Assembly (NCBI GenBank): GCA_039191605.1 | Contig: JBCCXL010000017.1 | Location: 1-64,000, forward strand | Source of the DNA: JBCCXL01 sp039191605 | GTDB taxonomy: Bacteria; Acidobacteriota; Thermoanaerobaculia; Multivoradales; JAHZIX01 | DNA length: 64,000 nucleotides | Direction of reading: 5' to 3' | In this document: one piece after another, positions 17,955 through 27,100 of the stretch | Layout: each line of letters begins with the position of its first letter | Position numbering within the stretch: position 1 is the stretch's first letter | Position numbers and translations under genes: made by a program | Notes under the pieces: model-generated | Told to the model about the DNA's origin: nothing | Database searches by the model: none | Seen by the model: only the letters and a program-made list of their open reading frames with translations

Positions 17955-19925
17955 ATGAGCAAGAAGACGGATCGCGGTCGAGGGAGTTCGACGATGCATC
18001 GCCGGCGGGGTCTCCAGCGAGGGGCTGCTAGTTTTTTCTCAGCGGGTTCCTGGCTTCCTCTGGCGCTCTGCGTAGGTCTGATGGTTGCAGGACTGCTAGC
18101 GGGAGGAGAGGCCGAGGCGCAGCAGCAGCAGTCCCCCTTCGCCGACAGCACCAACCAGCTGGCGGTGGACGTGCCGGTGCGCCTGGTGCGAGAGAGCTCG
18201 AGCTGGCGCCAGGGTACTTTCCAGGGCTGGGAGATCGGCGATTTCGAGGTTCTCGCGGAGGGACGCTCGCTGCCGGTGGTGGCGCTGGATGCACCGCAGC
18301 GCCGGGAGGTGCTGATCTGGCTCGATCGCACCCTCTCCGACGATCGCACCCTGCGCCGCGGGCTGGAGGCTTTGGCGCAACATGCCGAGGCCCTGGTAGA
18401 GCAGGGATCGGTGGAGGTGGTAAGCGGGGAAGAGCAGCCTCGACGGCTTCTTGGGCCGACCCAGGATGAAGAGCTGCTGGCCAACACGCTGCTGGCGGCG
18501 GCCCGGGAGCCCGGCGGGATGGACGCCCAGCGGCAGCTGCGGGAGGCCTTCCGGGAAGAGGGCGGAGCCAGCGTCCTGGGCCTCGAGGAGGCGAAGCGCT
18601 GGGCGGTGCTGGAGACTCTCCACGGCGCTGCCGCCCTAGAGCAGCTCGCCGGATGGCTGGCGCGGGCGCCGCGACCGCCGGAGACCCAGCGGGTGTTGAT
18701 TTTGGTGAGCCAGGGCCTCGATCTGTCCCCGGAAACCTTCTACGGCGTGCCTCCTGAGGCGGCCCCCGGGGTCGTGAGCCTGGCCCAGCGGTCTCGTCGT
18801 CTGGGGCAGGTGGCGGCGGGCTACGGCTGGCAAACGGTGGTGGTGCGGCCGGCGCTGGCGGATCCCGATGGTCGCCTGAAGCCGGGCCGCCGGATCGGCA
18901 AGGTTCGGATCTTCTATGGCTTGACCTACGAGGAAGAGAGGCAGCCGGAGAAGGCCGAGGCGCTGGTGGAGCTGGCACGCTCCAAGCAGGCCGCCGGGGA
19001 TCTGGAGGGCGCCCGAGACGACCTAGGCCGAGCCCTGCATCATTTCTACGGCGACCCCCGCACCGCCCCCCTTCAGGCGGAGGCGCTCTTGCAGCTGGCG
19101 GAAGTGCTGGAAGCCTTAGGAGAAGAAGAAGGAGCTCGCCGCGCTCGGGAGGAAGCCGCCGGGCTGGAGGGTGGCCTGCTGAAGAGGGACGAGAGAGGCC
19201 GCAGCGCCTGGGGCGATCTTCCGGGGGATCCCCGGCTCGCCCTCGAGGCCCTGGTGGAGAGCACCGGGGGGCAGTGGGTGGAGGGAGACGGCAGCGTCTG
19301 GCACTCGCCGACTTCCGAGGCCCGGCGGGCGAATCGCCTGGTGTCGGATCTCGGCCGAGCTCTCGCCGGGCTGGGCACCCTGCGCCGGCTGACGGTGCAG
19401 CTGGCGGATCCGGTGCCAGGCACCTGGCGCTCCCTCGAGGTGCGCATCGACCGTGTCGGTCACCACGTCCATGGTCCCTCCTGGCTGCGGGTGGGCACGC
19501 CTCCGGAGGTGGCCGAAGCGCGACTTCTGTCCACTCTGGCGGCGGTTTCCAGGGGGGAGGAGGGCAGCGCGACGGCGGCGGGCCTCGATTTGCGGTGGCT
19601 GCCGACGGCGGGCGTCTGGGAAGTGCTCTGGAGTGGGCGAGGCCGGAGGCAGGGCGACGAGTCGCAGGCCGATCGAGAGCCTGGGGATGCGCAACCGCCG
19701 CGACTCGTTGCCCTCAGCGGTGGGGAGTCCCAGGCGCCGGTTTGGCTGCAGGCCGGAGCAGCGCTTCGGGAGGAGGGCACCTGGCGCTGGCGACTCTCGT
19801 CGCCGCCGGGGATGCCCTCCCTCGGTCCGTGGCTCGCGGTGACCCTCCACGATCCCCAAGAGAGCGCCGCGGAGGCGTTGACGGCGGCGCCGCTGAGGGT
19901 GGAGTTGCGGCGAGAGGATCGGTAG
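17955..19925 (+). CDS. Secreted VWFA-related protein with degenerate metal site
   Basis: The protein has 656 residues, with AGGGAGGG before the ATG. A signal segment (WLPLALCVGLMVAGLLAGGEAEAQ) is followed by the strand-rich VPVRLVRE...GWEIGDFEVLAEGRSLPVVALD, typical of acidobacterial VWFA-related secreted proteins. The A-domain-like region begins VLIWLDRTLSDDRTL, where a MIDAS DxSxS would be expected; the site reads DRTLS, so metal binding is doubtful. A helical region near 320-410 has the look of TPR repeats (QPEKAEALVELARSKQAAGDLEGARDDL). It probably acts in the periplasm or outside the cell in protein-protein contacts. The precise function is unknown. Confidence 0.7.
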   Translation: MSKKTDRGRGSSTMHRRRGLQRGAASFFSAGSWLPLALCVGLMVAGLLAGGEAEAQQQQSPFADSTNQLAVDVPVRLVRESSSWRQGTFQGWEIGDFEVLAEGRSLPVVALDAPQRREVLIWLDRTLSDDRTLRRGLEALAQHAEALVEQGSVEVVSGEEQPRRLLGPTQDEELLANTLLAAAREPGGMDAQRQLREAFREEGGASVLGLEEAKRWAVLETLHGAAALEQLAGWLARAPRPPETQRVLILVSQGLDLSPETFYGVPPEAAPGVVSLAQRSRRLGQVAAGYGWQTVVVRPALADPDGRLKPGRRIGKVRIFYGLTYEEERQPEKAEALVELARSKQAAGDLEGARDDLGRALHHFYGDPRTAPLQAEALLQLAEVLEALGEEEGARRAREEAAGLEGGLLKRDERGRSAWGDLPGDPRLALEALVESTGGQWVEGDGSVWHSPTSEARRANRLVSDLGRALAGLGTLRRLTVQLADPVPGTWRSLEVRIDRVGHHVHGPSWLRVGTPPEVAEARLLSTLAAVSRGEEGSATAAGLDLRWLPTAGVWEVLWSGRGRRQGDESQADREPGDAQPPRLVALSGGESQAPVWLQAGAALREEGTWRWRLSSPPGMPSLGPWLAVTLHDPQESAAEALTAAPLRVELRREDR

Positions 19926-19928
19926 ACG

Positions 19929-19960
19929 AAAAAAGCCGCGGAGGGAGCACCTTCCGCGGC
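19929..19960 (-). terminator. Rho-independent terminator
   Basis: On the minus strand, the GC-rich hairpin GCCGCGGA...TCCGCGGC is followed directly by six T residues. It sits 66 bp past the stop of the PHP-GT4 gene and separates it from the convergent VWFA-like gene. Confidence 0.85.
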
Positions 19961-20025
19961 GATTCGAAGCTGCCTTGCCCGGTCGGGTTCGGCAGAGAAA
20001 GCTGATCGACAGGAATCTTGAGGCT

Positions 20026-22503
20026 TCAGGCGATGGCGGTGAGGTTTTCCTCCACCTGCTCGGCGGGGAGGGGTAGCTTCTCGGCGGCCGTCCCGGCGGG
20101 GCTCCAGAGGTCGCTCAAGAAGGCCTCCCAGGTGTGCTCGCGAGCGGTCTTGAGGCCCATGCGGGAGAGCTGACGCCGCAGCTCCTGCTGTCCGGCGATG
20201 TCGCGCATCGCCTGGGTCAGTCGGTCGGGGGCGGTGACGTCGACGATCAGGCCGGCGTCGTGGGGAGCGACGATCTCCCGGGGGCCGCCCTCATTGCTGA
20301 CGATGACCGGGATTCCGGAGGCGCAGGCTTCCAGCACCGCGTTGCCGAAGGTGTCGGTGCGGCTGGGGAAGACGAAGGCGTCGGCGCTGGCGTAGGCGCG
20401 GGCCAGCTCTTCGCCCTCCAGGGTGCCGGTGAAGAGGGTGTCCGGCCCGCTGTAGCGCTCCTTGAGCTCCTCCAGGTAGGGTCCTTCGCCGACGATGGAC
20501 AGCGTGGCCGCCAGGCCTTCTTCTCGCAGCTGGCGGAAGCTCTCGAAGAGCACGTCGAGGTTCTTCTCCTTGGAGACTCGTCCGACGTTGAGGAAGCGGA
20601 AATGGCGCTCCGGCAGGCCGCGGCTACCCCAGAAGCCGGGCTCTCGGCGGCCCGGGGCGAAGAGCTCGCGGTCGACGCCGCGGGGCATGATGCGCAGCTC
20701 GGTGCCGTCGAAGCCGCGGGCGGCGAGGTCGTCGAGATAGGCCTGGCTGGGCACGTAGAGCACGTCCATGCCGTTGAAGAACCAGCGCATGAAGGCCCAG
20801 GCGCTGCGCTCCAGAGTGGCGCTTCCGGTGAGGTGCCGCACGTAGACCGGGAAGTCGGTGTGGTAGATCCCGGTGACCCGCAGGTTGAGCAGGCGGGCGG
20901 CGAGCAGGCCGGCGACGCCCACCGGACCGGGGGTGCTGAGCACCACCTCGTCGAAGGCTTTTTCCTCGCAGTGACGCACGATGTCCAGCAGCGGCGGGAA
21001 GGCCAGCTGCTGGGAGCGATATTCCGGCAGCTCGAAGGTGTCCACCGGAGTGAAGTTGAGGTGGTCGAAGCCCTCCAGCTGCTCGCCCTCAAAGCAGGAG
21101 ATGACCTGCAGCTCGCGACCGGAATGACAAGCCGCGCCGGCGGCGGTGCGCACGGTGCGGGCGACGCCGTTGATCTCGGTGAGGGTGTCGGTGAACCACG
21201 CCTTGCGCTCGCTCTTGTGGCGCATCGGGGCCGCCGCCGGGAAGCGCTCGGCGATCTGCTGGATGAATTTCTCATCCTTGTGCTGGGTGATGAAGGCGGC
21301 GAGATAGGGAGTTGCCGCCAGGGCCGCCGGGGCGAGCTTCGGCAGCGACTCCAGGGCGGCGAAGAGATTGCCGGAGAGCAGGCTCTCGAGCATTCGCTGG
21401 ACGGTGCGCTGACCCAGGCGGTGGGAGAGGGTAGCGGCGGAGCGGAAGCTCGCTGGCGCGGAATCTTCAGTCTCCGGCAGCGCCCGGCGTCCGGCGAGGG
21501 TGCGGGAGATCTCCTGCAGATCGCCGCGGCTGAGGATCGAGGTGACGCCGCTGGAGTGCTCGCCCCCGAGGGCCCCCACCAGGGTGGTACGAGCCAGGGA
21601 GATGATGCTCTTGGAAGGCTTGAGGGAATCTGGCACCTCACCGTCCAGCATCATGTTCAGCAGGTCTTCGAAGCGCTCGCCGCCGGTGCTCTGGGCGGCA
21701 GCGGAAGTCTGCTCGCGGCGGCGGCGGTTCCACAGTCGGCCGATGGAGGAGAAGGAGCGCCCGAGCCTCAGGCTGTCGCCGTGAACGCCGCCGGGCAGGT
21801 GGCGGCCGCGGCGCAGGTGGCCGAGGAAATCCTCCACCCGCTCGGCGTCCGGGGTCTCGGTGTAGGCGGAGGCGATGTAGAGGCCGCTATGGTCATCGCT
21901 GCCGCCGGTGAAGTGCTTGATCCACGGCCGCATCATCAGCGGCTCGAGGCCCTGGCGCTCCGCCATTACCGCGAGGTCTTCTGCGGTGAGGCTTTGGAGG
22001 ATGGCCTGCACCATGGTGCAGGCCCGGGGGTCGCGGGTTCCGTTGATGCCCTCGAAGCGGTCGAAGAGCAACAAGAGCTTCTCGAAGTGATCGACGCTAA
22101 AGGCGGTATTCACCCGGAAAAGGGCGTGGGCCACCGAGTGGAGGATGCGCTCTTGCCGCAGGTAGAAGGCCAGCTGGTAGAGGTCGTTGCGCAGGGAGTC
22201 GATGATTTTGAACTGCTGCTCGGTGATGCCGATCACCAGCAGGTGGATTTGGGCCTCGTCCTGGGGAAAGGAGGCGGTGACCTCGCAGGAGATGAAGGTG
22301 CCCGGCAGATGGGCGATCTCCAGGGCGCCGTCGATGGTGTCGTGGTCACTGATGGTGACGAAGTCCATCCCGCGCTCGCGACAGGTGTGGTAGATGTGCT
22401 CCGGCTCGGTGAAGCACTCCGGGGATCCCAGCTTCTTGAGGATCCATTCGGTGGGGTTGTCGGAGTACTTGCTGTGGACGTGGAGATCCGCTCTGGCTGT
22501 CAT
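20026..22503 (-). CDS. PHP-domain / GT4 glycosyltransferase fusion protein
   Basis: The ATG at 22503 gives 825 residues. It is preceded by GGGAG and opens straight into the PHP signature ADLHVHSKYSDN; the frame continues upstream but that sequence looks non-coding. Residues 1-~300 form a PHP phosphoesterase-like domain: DLHVHS at 6-11, ISDHDTIDG, a conserved mid-domain CEVT, and GSDDHSGLY near 210. A middle segment of ~130 residues has no clear family. From ~430 onward comes a GT-B glycosyltransferase of the GT4 type: STPGPVGVAGLLAARLL, LNVGRVSKEKNLDVL near 636, GTLEGEELARAYASADAFVFPS and EACASGIPVIVSNEGGPREIV near 725. The UDP-sugar-using half resembles mannosyl- and glucosyltransferases of glycolipid synthesis. 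The PHP half may dephosphorylate a related substrate, which is inference. Confidence 0.9.
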   Translation of the reverse strand: MTARADLHVHSKYSDNPTEWILKKLGSPECFTEPEHIYHTCRERGMDFVTISDHDTIDGALEIAHLPGTFISCEVTASFPQDEAQIHLLVIGITEQQFKIIDSLRNDLYQLAFYLRQERILHSVAHALFRVNTAFSVDHFEKLLLLFDRFEGINGTRDPRACTMVQAILQSLTAEDLAVMAERQGLEPLMMRPWIKHFTGGSDDHSGLYIASAYTETPDAERVEDFLGHLRRGRHLPGGVHGDSLRLGRSFSSIGRLWNRRRREQTSAAAQSTGGERFEDLLNMMLDGEVPDSLKPSKSIISLARTTLVGALGGEHSSGVTSILSRGDLQEISRTLAGRRALPETEDSAPASFRSAATLSHRLGQRTVQRMLESLLSGNLFAALESLPKLAPAALAATPYLAAFITQHKDEKFIQQIAERFPAAAPMRHKSERKAWFTDTLTEINGVARTVRTAAGAACHSGRELQVISCFEGEQLEGFDHLNFTPVDTFELPEYRSQQLAFPPLLDIVRHCEEKAFDEVVLSTPGPVGVAGLLAARLLNLRVTGIYHTDFPVYVRHLTGSATLERSAWAFMRWFFNGMDVLYVPSQAYLDDLAARGFDGTELRIMPRGVDRELFAPGRREPGFWGSRGLPERHFRFLNVGRVSKEKNLDVLFESFRQLREEGLAATLSIVGEGPYLEELKERYSGPDTLFTGTLEGEELARAYASADAFVFPSRTDTFGNAVLEACASGIPVIVSNEGGPREIVAPHDAGLIVDVTAPDRLTQAMRDIAGQQELRRQLSRMGLKTAREHTWEAFLSDLWSPAGTAAEKLPLPAEQVEENLTAIA

Positions 22504-23059
22504 CTTGTGGTGCTCCCGGAGTTCAGCGGCGTGATCGAGTCGCGGCTCATCAGGGGCAGGAGGGCCGGTACTGAGAGAGGACCGTGCGCTCGAGATCGCT
22601 CCCTGCGAGGTGCCCTTGGAAGGGGCCGAAAAGGGGACGACAAAGAAAATGGCGAAGCCCTCTGCCGAGACTCGAACAAAGCGCTCCCGGGATAGCAGCC
22701 TAAGAACGGGAGGTGGAATGACAATGGTCGCCCGGTCACGTAGGGGCGACGAAGTCGAGCGCTTTTGCCATAGGGATTCCGGGCGTTTGGCCGCACAGTG
22801 ACAGCGGAATGAACATCCTCCAGGTTCCTGCTGCGGCAAACTCAGCGTCACATCCCGGAGCTACGGTGATCCTGCACACGCCCTGACTACCGCTGCAATG
22901 GAGTGCCGAAACCGATGACCGCTACCGCAGTTTCCCCGTCGCCCTCCGCTTCTGCCGTCAACGGCTCCCGGTCCGCTGGGGCGTCTGAGGCATCCACCTT
23001 CCCTTTCTCGCTATGGCAGCCAAAACAAGACTTCAAGACAAGCATCCCGAGCCCAAACA
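22504..23059. other. Intergenic, no gene seen
   Basis: About 550 bp lie between the start of the PHP-GT4 gene and the MsrA terminator. Short open frames occur on both strands but have no ribosome-binding site, family resemblance or stable codon bias. The minus-strand part next to 22503 presumably holds the promoter and 5' leader of the PHP-GT4 gene. Confidence 0.5.
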
Positions 23060-23088
23060 AAAACCCCGAGCCGCTGGCTCGGGGTTTT
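23060..23088. terminator. Bidirectional Rho-independent terminator
   Basis: There is a perfect stem AAAACCCCGAGCC / GGCTCGGGGTTTT with a 3-nt loop (GCT). The A and T tracts flank both sides, so it can end transcription in either direction. It lies 40 bp past the MsrA stop codon. Confidence 0.93.
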
Positions 23089-23127
23089 GCTTCAAGGGCC
23101 CGGTTTTGAACAGGCTGTAGCGGGGTT

Positions 23128-23790
23128 TCAGCCGCTGACGGCGGCGCCCAGACCCACCGGGCAGCTCACCCCGGTTCCCCCGATACCGCAATAACCTCCG
23201 GGATTCTTCGCCAGGTATTGCTGGTGATAGGCCTCGGCAAAGTAGAGCTTGGGAGCTTTTAGGATCTCGGTGGTGATCTCGCCGTAGCCGGCGCCCTGCA
23301 GCTGCTGCTGATAGAGGTCGCGGCTGGCCTCCGCCGCCTGCTTCTGGGCCTCGGAAGTGACGTAGATGCCGGAACGGTATTGCGTGCCCTGATCGTTGCC
23401 TTGGCGCATGCCTTGGGTGGGATCGTGGCTTTCCCAGAAGCGCTGCAGCAGGCTTTCGAAGCTGAGGGTCGCCGGATCGAAGACCACCAGCACCACCTCG
23501 TTGTGGCCGGTGAGGCCGGAGCACACTTCCTCATAGGTGGGGTTGGGGGTGAGGCCGGCGGCGTAGCCCACGGCGGTGGTGAACACTCCCTCGGCTTGCC
23601 ACATCACCCGCTCTGCACCCCAGAAGCAGCCCATGCCGAAGAGCACTCGCTCGGTGCCTTGGGGATAGGGAGGGGCTAAGGGGGCGTCGAGGACGTGGTG
23701 CTTCGCAGGAACCGGGATGGCGGTCTCGCGGCCAGGGAGAGCCTGATTGGCGGTAGGAAGGACGAGTTTCTTGGGTGAGGTGAAGAACAT
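23128..23790 (-). CDS. msrA: Peptide methionine-S-sulfoxide reductase
   Basis: The protein has 220 residues, with AGGAGG before the ATG. The catalytic GCFWG is at 54-58 with Cys55, followed by the family blocks GYAAGLTPNPTYEEVCSGLTGHNEVV and HDPTQGMRQGNDQGTQYRSGIY, then AEAYHQQYLAKNP. Two C-terminal cysteines (GGYCGIGG, VSCPVG) are placed to act as resolving residues. It reduces methionine-S-sulfoxide in proteins, recycled by thioredoxin, and is probably cytoplasmic since no signal peptide is seen. It is monocistronic with a strong terminator behind it. Confidence 0.97.
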   Translation of the reverse strand: MFFTSPKKLVLPTANQALPGRETAIPVPAKHHVLDAPLAPPYPQGTERVLFGMGCFWGAERVMWQAEGVFTTAVGYAAGLTPNPTYEEVCSGLTGHNEVVLVVFDPATLSFESLLQRFWESHDPTQGMRQGNDQGTQYRSGIYVTSEAQKQAAEASRDLYQQQLQGAGYGEITTEILKAPKLYFAEAYHQQYLAKNPGGYCGIGGTGVSCPVGLGAAVSG

Positions 23791-24128
23791 GGAAAGCCTC
23801 CTGGGGAATGGGGCTGATTGGGTCAGTCTAAGAGGTCAGCTGGATGTGCCCGTCCGGGGGGGGCGAGACTCGCAGGTTGCTGAGCTCAAGAAAATCGGGG
23901 CTGCTGCTGCCGGCCTGAGGCCCCTGGGGTGGGGGCTTCCCTAGGTCGGTGCTTCTCTGGAGGGTTGTGCTTCCTAAGGATTGTGCGTTGACGAGAGTCT
24001 GGGGATCGGTACTCTAGGGCAGACCTAGACCTCTTTGTTTTGAGCATGAACGAGATCGCTCGATCCATGGTTCATCGGTGGACCACAGGATCCTGGGATC
24101 CTGATCTTAGTCGAGGGAGTGTTGTCTT
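23791..24128. promoter_or_regulatory. Divergent intergenic region, MsrA / CHAT gene
   Basis: This 338-bp region holds the two divergent promoters. A TTGACG (23988-23993) with TACTCT 16 bp on (24010-24015) could be a sigma-70-type promoter for the CHAT gene. A perfect 7-bp inverted repeat AGGATCC-TG-GGATCCT lies at 24087-24102, 27 bp before its start. ATGAAC/GTTCAT arms flank 24045-24075. No gene is seen. Confidence 0.4.
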
Positions 24129-27100
24129 ATGTCCCGAGTCTTCCTGCGCACCCACAGCAGCTCTTTGGTGTGGGAGGTCGAGGGGGAGCATCCCCGCTCT
24201 CGCGATCTCACGCAAGAGGATACGCAGAAGCTGCGCCTGTGGATCGCCCGCTATGGGCGGCTCACGGCGAGACGCCAGGGGCTAGCGATCTCTGGCGCGG
24301 CGGCGGTCCAGCAGCTACGGGATCTCGGGCATTCCCTCTACCGCTGGCTCGACGGCTCCCAGCGCTGGCTGGAGCGGGTGCTGGCGGAGTCGATGGACCT
24401 GGATCTGGAGATCGTGGCTTCGGAAGTTCCCGAAGAGCAGGAGCTGCTGCTGCTGGATCTTCCCTGGGAGATCCTCGCCCGGGACGGCGCGTTCCTGGCA
24501 GAGAATCCGCGGCGGCCCTTCAGCCCGGTGCGCCGGGTCGGTAGGGGAGGAGCGCCGCGGGCCCCTTCGGAGCATCGGCTGTCGATGGTCTTCATGGCCG
24601 CGGCGCCCGAAGGGCACGCGCAGCTGGACTTCGAAATCGAGGAGGCGGCGATTCTCGAAGCGGCCAGCGGCTTGGGGGCCGACCTGGCGGTGGAGGAGAC
24701 CGGCAATCTGAGGCAGCTGGAGCTGCTGCTGCTGCGCCGCGGATTGCATCGGCAGTGCATCGACGTGGTGCATCTCTCCTGTCACGGTCTCGGGGGAGAG
24801 GACCCTCACCTGCTGCTGGAGGGAGAAGATGGCGCGGTTCAAAAGGCTTCTCCCCAGGAGCTTTGCACCAGCCTTCAGCCGGGACAGCTGCGGCTGATCT
24901 TCCTCTCTGCCTGCGAGACGGCGATGTCGAGCGCGCGGCCCACCTTGAGCCATGGCGCTTTTGGGTCGATGATCGCGCCGCTAATCGCCGACGGTGCCCC
25001 GGCGGTGCTGGGGTGGGGAGCCTCGGTGAGGGATCAGCAGGCCCTTCGATTCGCTTCTTGTCTCTATCAGCGGCTCTCCCGTCAGAGCACGCTGGAAGAC
25101 GCGGTGGAGGACGCCAGGGCGGAGCTGATGGAGCGCTTCGGGGCCGGCAGCGATTGGCACCTGGCGCGGCTTTTTCTCGGAGCCGAGGGAGGGGGACGCC
25201 TCACCGTTGGCACTACCTCCCGGTGGTTGGGGAGGGGGGGCAGCGTAGCCGAGGCGGAACGATGGTTCGTCGGCCGCCGCCGGGAGATTCAAGAGTCGCT
25301 GCGCTACCTGGACCCCGATCGTGCCGACGGCGCTGGCGTTCTGCTCTTTGGCGCGCCGGGGATCGGCAAGTCCCGCCTCGCCCAGCGCCTCGCCCAGCGA
25401 CTGGTGGGCAGTGAGCGAATGCGCCATCTATCCCTGAAGGAGGTGCAGGGGGAGGAGGATCTGCTGGCGAGACTGGCGCGCTTCGGGGGGCTCAATGTCG
25501 AAGAGGCGCTGGCGAAGCTGAACCGGCGGGAGCTCCGGCCTTCTTTGGAGCAGCGGCTGCGCAGCCTGCTGGATACTTTCTTTCATCGCGGAGATCCAGA
25601 GGCTAAACCCCTCTTGCTGGAGCTGGATGCCTTGGAGAGCTATTTGGAGCCTCAGGGTTTCGCGCCGCGGCGGGTGTTGGAGCAGCACGTAGATTGGCTC
25701 CACGATCTCATCGCCGCCTTCAGCGCCCACCGCTTGGGCAGTCGTCTGCTCTTGGTCAGTCGGCTTCAGCCGCAGCTGGAGGTTGGCAGGCGCTGTGTCT
25801 CGCAACATCTTCGCTATCTCTCGGTGCCGGCGATGAAGCCCTACGAGAGAGACAAACTGACGCGGGCAGCGCTCGCCGCCAGCGGCGAGGATCACTCTCA
25901 CTTGGCGACGGTGAAGGATTGGCGGCAGCGTTTGAATGCCGCCGCCGGTGGGCATCCCGGTCTACAGGAACTCTTGCTGCGGGCGCTCCAGGGTGCGCCT
26001 GGGGCCGAAGCTCTGGAGACCTTGGAGAGCTACCTGCAGCATCGCGAAGCTCCGCAACAAGGTGCTGGAAGCTGGTGGCCCTATCTCGAGCAGATGGGCC
26101 TCCAGGAGCTCTACTCTCGGCTCCCTCCTGCGTCTCGTCGCCTGCTGCAGCTCCTCTCTCTTTCTCCCCTTCCGGTTCCGGCAGGGGAGCTGGTGGCGGC
26201 GGTGCGGCATGTGGGGATCTCGAACCCCGAGGAAGCGTCTCGGCCGCTGCTGGGCAGCGGCTTATTAGAGCGACTCTGGGCTCCCGGCTGGGATGGAGGC
26301 AAGGGGGCCGATGCTCTGGAGTGGTCGCCGACCCCTTGGGTGCGTCCGCTGCTGCCGAAGGCGGATGCCGATCAGGAGCGCCGATTCGCCGAGCAGCTGG
26401 GGCATCGTCTCGACCATCGGTGGTCCAATGAGCGCCCCGCATCTCGGGAGCAGAAGCAGGAGGTGGTGCGCCTCGCCGTTCTCGGGGCGGATCTCGAGCT
26501 GCTGAAGCGGCGGGGAGAAGATGAGCTGCTGCAGCTCTATTGGCAGGGGAGTTTCCGCCGAGCCCGAGATCGAGCGGAGGCGATGATCGCCGCCTTTGAA
26601 CAGGCGCGACGATCGCCGCCGCCGGGGTTTCGATTGCGGCTCTCGGAAGCCCTCCAGCGTCTCGGGGAGCCGGTGGAGGCATTGCGTGCCTTCGAGCCTC
26701 TGGAGGACTCGCTATCGCGGTACCTGGTAGCAGAAGATCTAGTAGCAGAAGACCTGACAGCAGAAGGCCCGTCGGCAGAAGACCGTTCTGCAGAAGCCCT
26801 GCCGGAAGCAGCCCGATCGGAAGCAGCTCAACTGGAACAAGCCCAACTGGAACAAGCTCAACTGGAACAAGCCCAATTGGAACAAGCCCAATTGGAACAA
26901 GACAGCGCCGGCGCGGCGCAACAGGAGGGGCTGAGGCCCGCAGATATTCCCAGCCTGCTGGTACACCTGGGCCGATTGCGCCTGCGGGCCGGTGAGCCCC
27001 AGCCTGCCCAGGAGGCCTTCGAGCGTGCGCTGAACGCCTGGGGAGCGCCGCAGGTCGAGGATTCCGGAGCTCGCCACGTCATCGAGGGAGAGCTCGGGCA

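Noticed and set aside
20134..22695. 853-codon plus-strand open frame opposite the PHP-GT4 gene
   Set aside because: The minus-strand gene has unmistakable PHP and GT4 motifs; the opposite frame is a by-product of GC-rich third positions and matches nothing.
22903..23109. Small plus-strand frame across the MsrA terminator
   Set aside because: It reads through a perfect terminator hairpin and is Ser/Ala-rich without a start signal.
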